A stretch of DNA of 64,000 nucleotides, taken from the NCBI GenBank assembly GCA_005406025.1, contig BGZK01001414.1, positions 1 to 64,000 of the forward strand, read 5' to 3'. Positions 33,558 through 45,410 of this stretch are shown piece by piece; the stretch's first letter is position 1, and each line of letters begins with the position of its first letter. The translations under genes were made by a program, and so were the position numbers. A model generated the notes under the pieces. That model saw only the letters and a list, made by a program, of their open reading frames with translations, was not told the origin of the DNA and made no database searches. Origin of the DNA: Eumeta japonica (taxonomy: Eukaryota; Arthropoda; Insecta; Lepidoptera; Psychidae).

Positions 33558-36500
33558 ATGGAAACCAGCGACGCTCTCACAGAAGTGGACACAAAACTGT
33601 TCTGATGATTCAAGCAAATCTCCAGAGATCCAAATTAGCGACTGCAGAATTACTCCAGCTGGCGACAGAGAAAGGGATATCGATAGCCTTGATTCAGGAT
33701 CCCTATGTAGGAAACCGAGATATCCTACAACAAAATCCCGACACCAAAGTAATACAGTGCACTGTCGGCCGCCAGAAGCCAGTGAAAGCGGCGATAATTG
33801 TTTTCGGAGACAAAGTAGATGTTTTACATGACTCACAACTAGTCACGGAAACCGAATCGGCCGTCCTATTAAAAATAGGCAGAATGAAGCTGGGTATCAT
33901 TTCGATCTACTTCGAAGGAGACGAGGACATCGAGCCATATATTATCAGAACAAAAAAGGCTTGCAAAAATCTGTGAACAAAAAATCTGATCATAGCTGGC
34001 GACATAAATGTGTGGAGCCACTGGTGGGGAAGCCAGAGAGCAGACAGGAGGGGCCAAGCCTATAGAAACTTCTTGGACGAAATGGGCTTCCACATCCTCA
34101 CCACAGGAAGCACTCCCACCTTCGAGACCTACAGGGGTGATAAAATCTGCAGTAGTATAGTAGACGTGACCGCATGCAGTTCACCCCTAATAAGTAGAGT
34201 CGAGAACTGGAGAGTGAACAGAACAGCAACAACATCGGACCACAACGCAATCGTGTTCAACCTGCGTCCAAGTGGGCGCATAAAACCCATGGAGCCAATA
34301 ATGATGCGCAGATACAACACGAACAAAGCAGACTGGACTGAATTCTGTCTACAGCTCAGAAATACTCTTCAGAAATGCGGAATTGCCGAAAAGGTCGAAC
34401 AAACGAAGAGACCTGAGGATTTGAAAGCAAACAGCAGAAAATATATAGCAGCTATCCAGGAAGTCTGTGAAGAAATATTTCCAACGATAGGACAGAGGAA
34501 AACAAAAGCAAACCCCCCCTGGTGGACAGCGGAACTAAACGCTCTAAAAAAAGACGTCTTGCTCAAAAAGAGGAGAATCCGCAATGCAGCGTCCACGAGA
34601 AAAAAGGCCGTAATCGAAGAATACCTTACGGCCAAGACGATATACACTCAGAAAGCAGACATAGTACAGATAGAAAGCTGGAAAAAGTACTGCACGACCC
34701 AGAACAAAGAAAGCATGTGGGACAAAGTATACAGAGTAATAAGGAATAAAAAAGGTAGACTGCCAGACTCATTGCTGAGAAACTCTGAGGTCAAAACACT
34801 GAACCCACACGAATCAGTAAAACTTCTCGTGTACACATTTTACCCCGACGATTCTGTATCGACGGATATGCTATTCCACATCCGAACAAGAGAAAGGATA
34901 GAAGACAAACCTGCAGAAGACCTAAGACTGTCGGGCGATGATCCACCGTTCACAATGGTGGAACTAAAGCAGTCCTAAGAGAGTTAAATCAGAAAAAGGC
35001 TCCGGGGCCAGACGGCCTGACGGCAGATATCTGTATAGCGGCGATAGAGTATTTCTAGCGATAGCCAATAAATGCCTGGAATCGGCTTACTTCCCCACGC
35101 ACTGGAAGACCGCACATGTCGTCAAAATACCGAAACCTGGAAAAAGGATTACACCCTCCCGAAATCCTACAGGCCGATAGGACTACTACCGATCCCGGGA
35201 AAGATAGTGGAAAAATTAATGATAGGCCGAATCCAATGGCACATGCTTCTCTCACTCGTCCTAAACAATACGGGTTCATGTCACAGCGAAGGTCGGAAGA
35301 TGCCCTCTACGACCTCATCAATCATGTCAAAAAGGCGATAGAAAGCAAAAAAGCAGTACTCCTTATTTCACTTGATAAAGCGGTCGCCTTCGACAACGCA
35401 TGGCGGCCGGCACTAAAAACACAGCTCGTCGACAAAAAATGCCCGAGTAATCTATACCAAATGGCATGTTCGTACCTTACAGAGCGGAAAATGACGGTCA
35501 ATTACGCAAGATAAACAGTCATAAAATCTATAAACAAAGGTTGTGTCCAAGGATCCATATGTGGACCAACCTTCTGGAATATAATCATTGACTCGCTTCT
35601 GCAAAGACTGACCGACGCAAAGGTACACTATCAGGCATTTGCCGACGATGTAGTCCTTGCATTCTCGAGTGAATCGAGCTCCACCATAGAAAACGCCGCC
35701 AACAAAGCTATGCAAATCGTCACAAAATGGGGTTCCGAAAATAAGCTGAATTTGGCACCACAAAAAACACAAGCTATGGTGCTAACGAAAAAGCTGAAAT
35801 TTCAAAACCCCACCATTCAGATGGCTGACTCCCAAATCAACCTAGTTGAAGAAATAAGGGTGCTCGGCATAATAATAGACACGAGGCTTAACTTCCGGTC
35901 ACATGTAGCGGCAGTCTGTAAAAAGTTTATCGCATTCGACAAGCGACTAGCCTGCAGCGCAAAAGTAACATGGGGTCTAAACAGTAAAGTAATAAGGATT
36001 ACACAGCAGTGATCGAACCCATCATGATGTACGCATCGAACACATGGGCCCCGGCAACCGAGTTAGAAATGATCAGATCGGCTTTAAACTCGCTTCAAAG
36101 AGGTTTAGCCATCAAGATCTGTAGAGCCTACAGAATGGTCTCACTCACCTCAGCTATGATCCTTGCAGGCTTACTTCCACTGGACCTCAGAATACGGGAA
36201 GCGGAGGCGCTGTACAAAGCAAGAAAAGGATTATCGATGGACTATCTTCCACCAGGTAAAGAGCTAGAAAAAGAGATTGCAAATACTGAGAGGCCACAGC
36301 CCGCAAAATCAATGTCCTCAGAATACGAGCTCGTAGACGAATCGGACCCCGACCCCCTCGGAAAAATTGTCGGTCCACAAATCTACACGGATGGCAGCAA
36401 AATTAACGGAAGGGTCGGAGCAGCGATCACCTGGTGGACGAACGATAAAGAATCGGAGTACCAAACTCTCAGTCTACACCCTTCATGCTCAGTATATCAA

Positions 36501-38260
36501 GCGGCAATGTACGCCCTGTAGAGAGCAGTTGCAATGGTTAAAGCCAGTCGAGAGAAAATAGTGAACATTTTGAGTGACTCGAGATCATCACTGGAACTTC
36601 TGAGAAACCCAAGAGCGGGACATCCATCAGCACACGCGATAAGGAAAAGTACAATAAACGCTAAAGCTGAAGTAAAAGAAATCCGTTTCTACTGGCTGAG
36701 AGCACACGTGGGCACAAAAGGCAACGAAAGAGCAGATGAACTTGCAAAAATCGCTGCCCAAAAGGTTGATGGCAACTATGATTATGAGAAAATTCCCCTA
36801 TCCTGGGTAAAAAGCAAGATAAGGGAGGAGGCGATTCTGAAATGGCGAACACGATACGACTCCTCCCAGACCAATGCAATAACAAAAACATTCTTTCCTG
36901 ACGCAAAGAAAGCATACGCAACGATTAGGAAATTGAGCCAACGCCGGTCCAAACACAAATATTCACAGGACATACGGGAATAGCGGTGTACCTGCACAGA
37001 TTCACTCTTACAGAGCCCGAGTTGCGAGTACGATGCCGATAAAATCGAATCGGTATGGCACATGATCCTTGAATGCTCCAGGTATGAAGTTGCACGCTAC
37101 GATCTCGAACACAAAATAGAGACAAAGCTGGTAAAAAAATGCACGAAATATAGGAGAACCCCGAAAAAAGATTCAATTCTTGTCATTCGCAGAGAAAGCC
37201 TTCTGGGAAGCCACATCCAGGCATAGATCCATAAACCTAAAGCGCAATGAAGAAACACCTCTAACTGTGCCGACTCCAGCCTGAACACAAAGACCCCAAG
37301 AGAATCTCAAAAAACGAAGCCACAAAACTGAGCACGACGACAACAGAATAAATGTTACATTGAACAGAAACAGCAGGAAAGCCTGGGATACGAACAAGGG
37401 GAGTGGCCGAATGGACGAAAACAGAGGACAAAGAAAAGCCTCAACATCCAAAAAGATAACGAATGATTCACCAAAGTCTAGCCCAAAACGAGGAACGCCT
37501 TCCTCGAGTTCGCTGCACTAATAAAAGATGTCACCCAAACAATGTGTAAAAACATCCTGCAACATATATAAGAAAGGGGACATCGAACAGCTAAAGCAAA
37601 AACTCGAGGAAAACGAAGGCACCATATACAACAATAAGTCGTCCCAATATATTATTATACTCGGAGACGCAAAACATGGCAGCCTACAATGACACATGCG
37701 GACTCGTATATCTCGACGAACAGGCAACGAAAATCACAGGCAAGGCTAAATACGAAACTTCCAGAAAACGATCCAATAGTGGTAATGACCAGAGATACAA
37801 AGGTAGCCTTGGAAGAAAGAATCCTGAGATCGATGAAACTTTTAAAGGAAAACGACCAAGACTACTCACAAACATTTACCGACTGGGAAACACCGAAAAT
37901 TATATGGATCAACGAAGTACCTGGATGTGGGAAAACAACGTAGATCGTTCAAGAATTTGACAAAAAAAGGGATCGCATAGTCACCACGACCATTGAAGCA
38001 GCAGAAGAAAGGGAAAACTGGCCAACAGAACAGGAGCCGAAGCAACAACCAGAGTGCGCACGATGGCTTCTATATTAGTGAACGGGTTCAAAGTACAGAC
38101 ACACAACCGTCTTCTAATCGACGAGGCCATGATGAACCACTTTGGCGCAATAATAACAGCCGCTCTTCTGGCCAAGGCTAACAAACTGCTGCTTATCGGC
38201 GACATAAATCAAATACATTATATAGACAGACACAATGTCTTTCCGAAGAGCTATGAAGAT
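33558..38260 (+). pseudogene. LINE A3 ORF2: endonuclease to partial helicase
   Basis: Endonuclease 33605-34260 ('LIQDPYVGN' where A1 has QEPYVGN, a change at an active-site-region Glu). Reverse transcriptase 34260-36200 with 'FADD' near 35640. RNase H 36376-36760 ('YTDGSK' near 36382). Cys/His region near 37020. The helicase begins near 37530; Walker A reads 'EVPGCGKTT' (first Gly replaced by Glu) with an in-frame TAG two codons later, near 37941, and the domain stops after 'LLIGDINQIHYIDR'. A 322-codon open stretch (34010-34978) shows the decay is moderate. At homopolymers where A1 and A2 are broken (for example 'ctaaaaacacagct' near 35412) this copy keeps the frame. Confidence 0.88.
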
Positions 38261-38270
38261 GATGTCTCGT

Positions 38271-39128
38271 TCCCGCCATATCTTGAAGGTGGAGAGGGAG
38301 AAGGCAAGGAGGGTTCGCGACCTGGAGGTGGCTGAGAGGCGGCTTCAAAAGGCGACGGAACACCACCTCCACAGATGTCTGAGGGTGGAAGCCACCGTCG
38401 CCAATATGGCGGCCGACATAAAGCGAACACAGGACGCCATGGACAGAATGGACATCCCGAACAAACTGGAGGGGCTCCACAAGGCACTGGAGGCCAGGCC
38501 GACGACTTATGCGGCGGCTGCGGCAAAGCCGAACCCTCCGGAGGCCGCGAAGCCGCAAGTTCCTGGCCCGAATAACGCCGCTACCCACGCCCTAATTATT
38601 TGGTCCCGATGCGCCAACCACACCAGCGACCAGGTGGTCATAGTCAGACGAGAGTTATACGGGATGTCCTAAAAGTCAATTCCGACCAGCAGATCGTGGA
38701 GTCGCTGAAGAAACAAAACGGACACGCCACCGAAGGTCTCAACTGGGAAAAGTTCTAGACGCGTGTTCCCTATCGAAGATGTGCGCTAAATCTCCTCGAG
38801 TGCCATCCGGTCCTCGAGGTGTCACCCGCGCTATATACGCGCCTCATGAAGGCCGGCTTTGTGTATGTGGGGTTCTAGCGGCGACCGGTTTGGGACCAGT
38901 GGCCTCTAGGACAGTGCTCGCGCTGTCTCGGCTTCGGCCACAGCCGAAAATTCTGCCGAGAGCAAAGCGACAAGTTCGCGCACTGTGGAGGCGACCACAT
39001 AGGTCCCTTGTGCCAAAACCGCAAAGCCACTAAACCTCCAAAGTGCATGAACTGCACGAGAGCCGGCTGCGATGACTTCGCACACTCAGCGTTCAGTCCG
39101 GAATGCGGTGTCCGAGCCAAATGAGGCG
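38271..39128 (+). pseudogene. LINE C2 ORF1 (Gag-like), 5'-truncated
   Basis: A 145-codon stretch (38235-38672) holds a coiled-coil segment ('VEREKARRVRDLEVAERRLQ'), an A/P hinge and the Gag-like opening 'THALIIWSRCANHTSDQVV'. Zinc-knuckle pieces follow in broken frames near 38915-39110 ('CSRCLGFGHSRKFC'-type reading, 'CMNCTRAGCDDFAHSAF'). The C-terminal 'ARxKVAYC' ending is lost near 39120 by a change to a stop after 'CGVRAK'. Confidence 0.75.
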
Positions 39129-41965
39129 AGCGCCTCGGCTGTCTTAAACCGCACTCACACGGCTGATGGCTGGTCGGTGGGAATTGATACTGACCACGCA
39201 TCTCTGCGGCCCATTCAATCCAACCTGCAGCAGAGCAAGCTCGCAACGGCATAGCTGCTGGTTGGGGCGAGCATATGCAAGATTGCAGTAGCATTAGTCC
39301 AGGAGCCCTACGTGGGCAATGCTGACGAGCTTAAGCGGTACTCCGGCTGTAGGGTCATCCAGCGGATGGCCCCGCGCGCCGGACCCGTAAAAGCCGCCAT
39401 CGTAACCCTCGACAGTGGCGTGGACATCGAGGAGGACCAAACACTCATCAACGAAAAAGTCACAGTTGCTATAATCAGCGGCCGGGACCTGCAAAATTGG
39501 CGTTGTGTCGGTTTATTTCGAGGGCGACAAGCTGATCGGTCCATACCTCTACCACGTGAAATGGGTGTGTTTGAAGCTCGGAACAAACAAAACCATCCTG
39601 AGGAGCGATGTCAACGGGTGGAGCGTGTGGTGGGGCAGTGATCGCGATGACGCGAGGGAACAGAACTCAGCTACTTCCTCGATATGGAGGGGCTACATGT
39701 ACTCAATGAAGGGAATATTCCAACGTTTGAAGTATAAAGGAGGGACCGCCTTTTCCAAAGTGCGGTTGATGTGACGGCGTGCAGCCCGCTCTACTGGATA
39801 GAACGGAGGAATGGCAAGTGGTTTGGGGAATAACATCCTCGGACCATAACGCCATCACATTTAATATACGCACCGGAGGGCGGCCCGGATCTAGGCCCTT
39901 CCGTGGTACACGAATCTACAACACGGCAAAGGCTCGGTGGTCGGAGTTCCTCACTGCGTTTAATAGCGCAAAGGAGGACTGGGTTCTGTCTGTCGAGATA
40001 GTGGAGACTGAATTCGTGCGACCGACTCGATGAAGTCGTGGATCTGTATACCAAATGCGTCCAACATACGTGCGACACTGCTATACCACAGAAGCGCTCG
40101 GTGGGAAGACCGAAGCTCCCTTGGTGGAGTCCCGAGCTAGAGGGGCTGAAAAAGGATGAGATGTGAATACCAAAAAACGGCGCATCCGAAATGCAGCCCC
40201 TAGCAGACGCCATTATGTGGTCGAGGAATACGTGAGAGCCAAGGAAGCTTATAAACGGGCAGTAGATGCCTAGACGACGAGCTGGAAACTGTTTTGCACA
40301 GCACAAGACAGGGAGAACATATGGGATAGTGTCTGCAGTGTCATCAGAGACACAGGTAAAAACCAGGAGGACGTATTGCTTATTGACGACTCGGGGCAGA
40401 CTTGTAGCCCGTACGAGTCCGCCGTACTCCTGGTAAATACCTTCTTTCCTAATGACCGAGTCGACACAGACAACCCGTACCATACGGACTTGAAAAGACG
40501 AACCGATGGGAGTGTCTGCCCACCGGAGGGTTTGGATATCTTATCCGAGATGAACCCGCCCTTCACCGAGGCCGAAGTTAAAATGGTCTTGAAGGCATTT
40601 AATCCCAAAAAGCCCCTGGGATTGACGGGTTCACCTCGGACACATCGTGTCAGGCTGCCATATAGCGGGACCTGGGATTGTTCCTAACCATGGCAAACAA
40701 ATGTTTGCGGCTGGAATACTTTCCCCAAGCCTGGGAAGGTGGCGGCCATTAACGTGATACCGAAGCCAGGTAAAGACGACTACTCCCGTTCGAAGTCTTA
40801 TCGTCCCATAGGTCTTCTCCCTACAATGGGTAAAGCCGTGGAAAGAATGCTCGTATGGCGCATCTAATGGCACGTTATGCCGAAGCTGCAGACGCGGCAG
40901 TTTGGTTTTATGCCACAACACGGGACAGAGGACTCCCTGTATGATCTGATGACACACATCCACAGTGAGTTAAATCTCGAAAAGATCATTTTGATGCTGT
41001 CATTGGACATCTAGGGGGCCTTCGACAATGCGTGGTGGCCTGTAATAAAAAACCAGCTGTTCGCTCACAAATGCCCAATAAACCTCCGCGGAATGGTGAT
41101 GGTTTACCTATGAGACCAGGAAGTCGTGGTCCGATACACCGGAGGGGAGTTCAGGAAGGTGACTTCGAAAGATTGTATACAAGGGTCGATAGCCAGTGCA
41201 ATCTTTCGGAATCAAGTCCTGGACTCCCTACTCCGCGAACTCGGGGACCTCGGCGGGACCGCGAACTCGGGGACGTTCGCGGCTGACGTGGTCTTTGTTT
41301 TCCGGACAGTCGGCCTCATTACTGGAGGCGGAGACCAACAGGGCACTAGCCCATGTGAAGGATTAAGGCGATCGAAATAAGTTGAGGTTTGTACCATCAA
41401 AAACCAATGCGATGGTGCATACCAAAAAACTAAAGTTCGACGCCCAATTTTTGTATACGCATGGGCAATACAAAAATTGCCCTGATAGACGAGATCCGCC
41501 TCCTAGGTCTCAAGATAGACAAGAGGCAGACTTTCACGCCCTATGTAGCAAAGCCGTATAAAAAGGCTGCCAACATTTATAAAGCATAGCCAGGGCGCCC
41601 AAGGCTACTTGGGGGTTGAATCCGGAGATATTTAGGACGATATACATCGCCGTGATAGAGCCTATCGTCATGTACGCTTCGTGCGCTTGGGCACCGGCGG
41701 CTAGAAAGCTTGGCGTGCGAAAGACGCTTGATGCTTTACAGCGGAGCATCGCACTAAAAGCATGCCGAGCTTACCGATCGGTCTCCCTCCATTCCGCGCT
41801 AATCCTCGCGAGGCTGCTCCCTCTAAATATACAAGTGAGGGAAGTAGCCAAACTTTACAAGGTAAAGCGCGGAAAAGAATTGGAAGACATATTTGCCGAC
41901 CAGGAGCTCGAGAGGCTCGTGGACTTGCAAACACTCCCGCCGCACCCTGCACACACTTCCTGCTA
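39129..41965 (+). pseudogene. LINE C2 ORF2: endonuclease and reverse transcriptase remnant
   Basis: Endonuclease pieces: 'VQEPYVGNADELKRYSG' near 39298, 'DSGVDIEEDQTLINEKVTVA' near 39411, 'YFEGDKLIGPYLYHVKWVC' near 39512 and 'SSDHNAITFNIRTGG' near 39836. Reverse transcriptase pieces: 'FTEAEVKMVLKAFNPKKPLG' near 40562, 'DCIQGSIASAIFRNQVLDSL' near 41174, and a thumb-like region 'AVIEPIVMYASCAWAPAARK' near 41651. The active-site motif region (41276-41300) reads 'FAADVVFVF', with Ala in place of the first catalytic Asp of FADD. Numerous stops and frameshifts are present. RNase H is absent. Confidence 0.8.
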
Positions 41966-42573
41966 AACTGTCCGTTTTAGCACTCATTTATTGCGGCCGT
42001 TTTTGAGCGCAGGACTGTGCGTTTTCTCTTTTTTATAAATTAGATATATTTTTATATACACTGAAAACTATTAATGATCAAAATTGAATAATGGGTTTGG
42101 TTGAAATCTATACCGACATGGAAAATTAACTATTTCGTACAATATAATCTAAATGTTTTTTTTTTCGAATATGCTCATAAATTGAAAATTACTGGATGTA
42201 AAAGTTTACAAAAAAATATCGTATTCTTGACAAGTATGTCACTATTTGCATTTAAAAAAAACATGGTGAACATTTTATTGGAAATATGTACAGGTATTAT
42301 ATTAAAAATCTACTTGATGTTCAAAAAGTGTTCAATAATTAATTTTATATGATACTGTATTCTCAAAATCGACTAACATTAAGCTGAGTATGATTCTATT
42401 GTTTTTACTCCTACTCATTCTAATTAATAATGCTATTTATGTTCACGTCTTATATGTTAAAAAATGCTATGTATGATCACTACTGCGCGATACTTATGAT
42501 GAAAAACTCCGATTACTGATGATCTATAGTTTGAGGATCAAGGATTTTTCGGATATTGTAACATTTTAATATT
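41966..42573. other. AT-rich spacer at the boundary between LINE array and single-copy DNA
   Basis: Base composition drops sharply to AT-rich right of the C2 remnant. An 83-codon open frame (42101-42352) is low-complexity and has no recognisable domain. No telomere repeat is present. I see nothing else. Confidence 0.5.
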
Positions 42574-43043
42574 GTTGCGAACTGCACTCTCTAGCTAAAA
42601 ATAAAACTACAACCTAATTCTCCTACAAAAAAATATCCAAAAATAGAATTCTATAAGTATGAACAACCCGCCCCGCGCGTCCCTCGTTTGTCGCTGTCGG
42701 CGGTTTTGATACGTGTTTACATTTTTATAAATGGATTTATTTTATGGAATGGAATTTTCGAGGCAATAAATATTGTTTGTCAGACGTGACATACTTGTTA
42801 TTTTTCAGATGATTTATCAATGTTTATATTTCAAGACATTCTGGACGGCCAGTTCGCGGATATAAATAGTTAAGTGTGGGCGCACAGGGATTGTTTTATT
42901 CCTGCGATCAGTGCATTCACATCAAATGCCATCAACGACAAGGGATCGACCGATCACGTAGCAATTTAGTGTGACTATGTACTTCTGAATATACGCTTTC
43001 TGTTGCTTTACAGGTTTCCTTTAATCCCCAATACTTCGTAATA
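42574..43043 (+). mobile_element. LTR remnant (~470 bp) of a retrovirus-like retrotransposon
   Basis: The segment starts 'tgttgcgaa' and ends 'ttcgtaata', which is the inverted complement of the start apart from two C-to-T changes, as expected of decayed LTR termini. A TATA box 'tataaatag' at 42861-42869 lies in the middle, where an LTR promoter should be. The next bases (43044 on, 'ttttggtagcg') look like a tRNA primer-binding site beginning TGG. No second LTR and no pol genes follow. The call rests on structure only. Confidence 0.6.
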
Positions 43044-43075
43044 TTTTGGTAGCGTAAATAATCAAGCGGGAGTCT
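43044..43075 (+). other. Primer-binding-site-like sequence after the LTR
   Basis: Directly after the LTR end comes 'ttttggtagcgtaaataatc' and 'aagcgggagtc'. A TGG two or three bases from an LTR end pairs with the CCA end of a tRNA primer. The sequence after TGG is 'tagcg', but the matching tRNA was not determined. Confidence 0.45.
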
Positions 43076-43680
43076 AAGAGTCGTTAAGCCGTTTGTTCTT
43101 TGGTGTTCACAATTTGTCTATCTCTCGATGGCTGGTTTCGTCTTTCCCCAAATTATACTGGGTTTCCGCTTTTGTGCCTATGTTATTTGCAACACGATTA
43201 TTTCAATTTTGTATTGATGCGCGCATGTACAACTCATTTGGACAATGGCAGCCAACAACTGATATAGGGAGAGGGAGGAGTAGGGTGGCCTATTTAAAAA
43301 ATTGACAATATAAGTAAAATTATGTGCCCGCCGATTTTACCAATAAAACATTAAAAATAATTATTAGATATACTTTAATTCAATCACATTCAAAATTCTA
43401 CTAAATATACAACTATTAAATAAGCAGATACAATATAGAATTAACAATATGGCTACACATTAGCGTTTTTGTTAGTACGAACTGTTTGAGAATTACAAAC
43501 CAGTAACTCAATATATAACATTTAAAAAATATTTGTACGATTCACACCTCAACTTCTTAATGTAGAATAGAATTAGTATTTAAAATTAATTTAGTCAAAT
43601 ATTTGGTAACATGTGTATCATTTAAGAATATGAATATTCCTTAGAAACAAAATTGTCACTTTAGTCCTTGAAAATTAAAA
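43076..43680. other. AT-rich DNA without visible gene
   Basis: After possible LTR-element leader sequence (to about 43310) there is plain AT-rich DNA. A 70-codon open frame (43093-43305) has no recognisable domain. Nothing else is supported. Confidence 0.4.
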
Positions 43681-44480
43681 GAGTCTGACGCTCCCGCTTT
43701 AGCGTAAATATACGCCGGCACACGCGCCGGGCAGACACGCGTCTCCGAAAAACGTACAGAGTGATCAAGACCGCTATCGCAAGCGTGGAAGCCTCGTGAC
43801 GACGTGGACGTGGAAGACGTGGCCGGGGGCGGGCGGGGCGTCTAATCGTTTTCAACATTTTGACGAGCGATTTCAACGCGCGCACGCGATGACTCGTCAA
43901 CCACTCGTCTACAGCATATTAATTTCAAATGATAGTTGTTAAGTTCTGCGTTCGACCTTCGACGGCGACTCTTTGCAAGAACGTTCCATCGCGAGGTGAC
44001 ACTCGGAGGAGCCCGGGCGTGACGAGAACGCGGCCGAAGGGATGCCAGGTCGGCGGCCGCGGCGGGCCCCCAGCGACGACTCGGGAAAAAAAGAGTAAGT
44101 AGACAGATTTTTCACTCGAGATAATGGACGGGGCCGCGAGCCGCACATCAAAGCGCGTGCGTAATGGTGACGCGCCGTGCTCACTTTGGACATCGGAAGC
44201 ACTACAGTGCATCTATTACATTAGTCTAGTGCTCGCTAGTGGCCGACTTCATTGTCTTTGGAGTGTTTCGGAACGCTTTTGGTTCGAAACTCGATGCCAT
44301 TTATTCGCTTTTGTGTTATGACGACATCGGTTATTTGCCGGTTATTCGTCGCAACGACTTAGTACTACGAATTGTAATTTTATACGAAAAAATATTCCTA
44401 TCAAGCGTGCACAAACAATCGCAGCGCTCGTCGGCAGCGGCGTGCGATGCCGGCGCACCGCCTGACGCGCTACCATCCGG
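43681..44480. other. GC- and CpG-rich island of unknown role
   Basis: About 800 bp with many CpG dinucleotides (for example 43690-43880, 43960-44060 and 44400-44475) inside AT-rich DNA. Open frames on both strands are short and low in complexity (Arg- and Pro-rich on the minus strand, 43661-43900), so I do not call a gene. It lies about 0.8-1.6 kb past the stop of the minus-strand dehydrogenase gene. It could be the promoter or first exon of another gene, or part of a very long 3' untranslated region. Confidence 0.4.
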
Positions 44481-45293
44481 CAACTTACTTCTTTTATTGA
44501 CTTCGCATTTATTTACAACATAAACATATTTACAACATCAATACAAACGCTCAAGAATCCTTCTTTTCATTGTAGATGTAAATATACATAGAAATCTATA
44601 TTTTATATATAATTTATTATCATTAATATACAAACACGAGTAACATTTTTCTTTTGTTGTTAACAACTATAACATATTTATAATCACAAGCTTAATATAC
44701 TAAAATCATGTGCATTACAAAACAGTGCTGTAATACACAGTGGCACTCGGCCATTACATTCACATCATAATATATTAATCAGAATTATTATTATGACAAA
44801 ATTCTAAGATATGAATAGCGTTGCAATTACAATAGTAATATAAACACATTATTAAATGCCCCTAGCGCGAATGGTGCCTCGAAGAATTTAAAACGTAATG
44901 TGTAAAACTAAGAAAATAACGTACCAACCGATAATTAATATCCATTTCCCAATCTTAAAAGTCGGCGAAGTCGGTGCGGCCGCCGCAGCTCACCTCGATA
45001 ATTCAAAACGATTCAAATTCAACGTTAAAGCTCACAAAAAAAGTAATTATCTAGCACTAATTTACGAGCGGCAAATGTTAAAAACTACTTCAAACTCTAT
45101 GTTCCATCTGGTTCGCGTTTACTATCTATCATTCCTATAAGACTATGTACAGCGTTACGGAGGTAGTTTTATCTAACTCATTAATTACTGTACAAACGAA
45201 AGTAATCATCTTAGGAAAACCGTTTTCTTTTAAAATTACACATTACCACACTTGGTACTACTTTAAAAAAAAGGCCACGTGCGCGGGCGGCAC
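44481..45293 (-). other. Probable 3' untranslated DNA of the dehydrogenase gene
   Basis: AT-rich DNA directly after the stop codon of the minus-strand gene. On the minus strand AATAAA hexamers occur at 44508-44513 and 44493-44498, possible polyadenylation signals if the 3' untranslated region is about 800 bp. This is positional inference; no transcript evidence is available. Confidence 0.35.
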
Positions 45294-45410
45294 TCAATCC
45301 ACGTTATGGAACTTAAATATTGCGCGGCCGACGATCTCGGAGTCGCAAAGACGACGCACCACCTCGTGCGCCTCCTCCACCGGAAACACGCTGTGCGGAG
45401 GCGGCTCTAT
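45294..45410 (-). CDS. Dehydrogenase exon 4 (stop codon exon)
   Basis: 117 bp. The acceptor 'ttaattgcAG' precedes 'IEPPPHSVFPVEEAHEVVRR', and the exon ends 'AIFKFHNVD' with TGA at 45296-45294. 'VEEAHEVVRRL...GRAIFKF' is the typical C-terminal signature of MDR enzymes. It is 9.2 kb from exon 3 and GC-rich against an AT-rich background. Confidence 0.88.
   Translation of the reverse strand: MEPPPHSVFPVEEAHEVVRRLCDSEIVGRAIFKFHNVD

Larger units (their letters stand above)
33490..38260 (+). mobile_element. LINE A3: older helicase-type LINE fragment, truncated at both ends
   Basis: This is a third family A copy, starting within the last ~18 codons of ORF1 and ending inside the helicase after motif III. 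Unlike A1 versus A2, it differs from both by many base substitutions, so it is a separate, older insertion. It has no telomere repeat at either end. Its left edge is fused to LINE B with shared bases 'acaaatgc', and its right edge is fused to LINE C2 near 38260. Part of the region between the Cys/His motif and the helicase (the unrecognised domain) is deleted around 37400-37430. Confidence 0.9.
38262..41965 (+). mobile_element. LINE C2: truncated R1-type LINE of the C family
   Basis: It begins within ORF1 of a C-family element right after A3 sequence and ends before the RNase H region, so it is truncated at both ends. Matches to C1 are clear: 'RTQDAMDRMDIPNKLEG' near 38428, 'VAFVQEPYVG'-type endonuclease start near 39290, and the C-terminal reverse transcriptase phrase around 'LLPLNIQVREVAKLYKVKRG' near 41816. 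After about 41960 the sequence no longer resembles C1 and becomes AT-rich single-copy DNA. There is no telomere repeat at the right edge. Confidence 0.85.
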
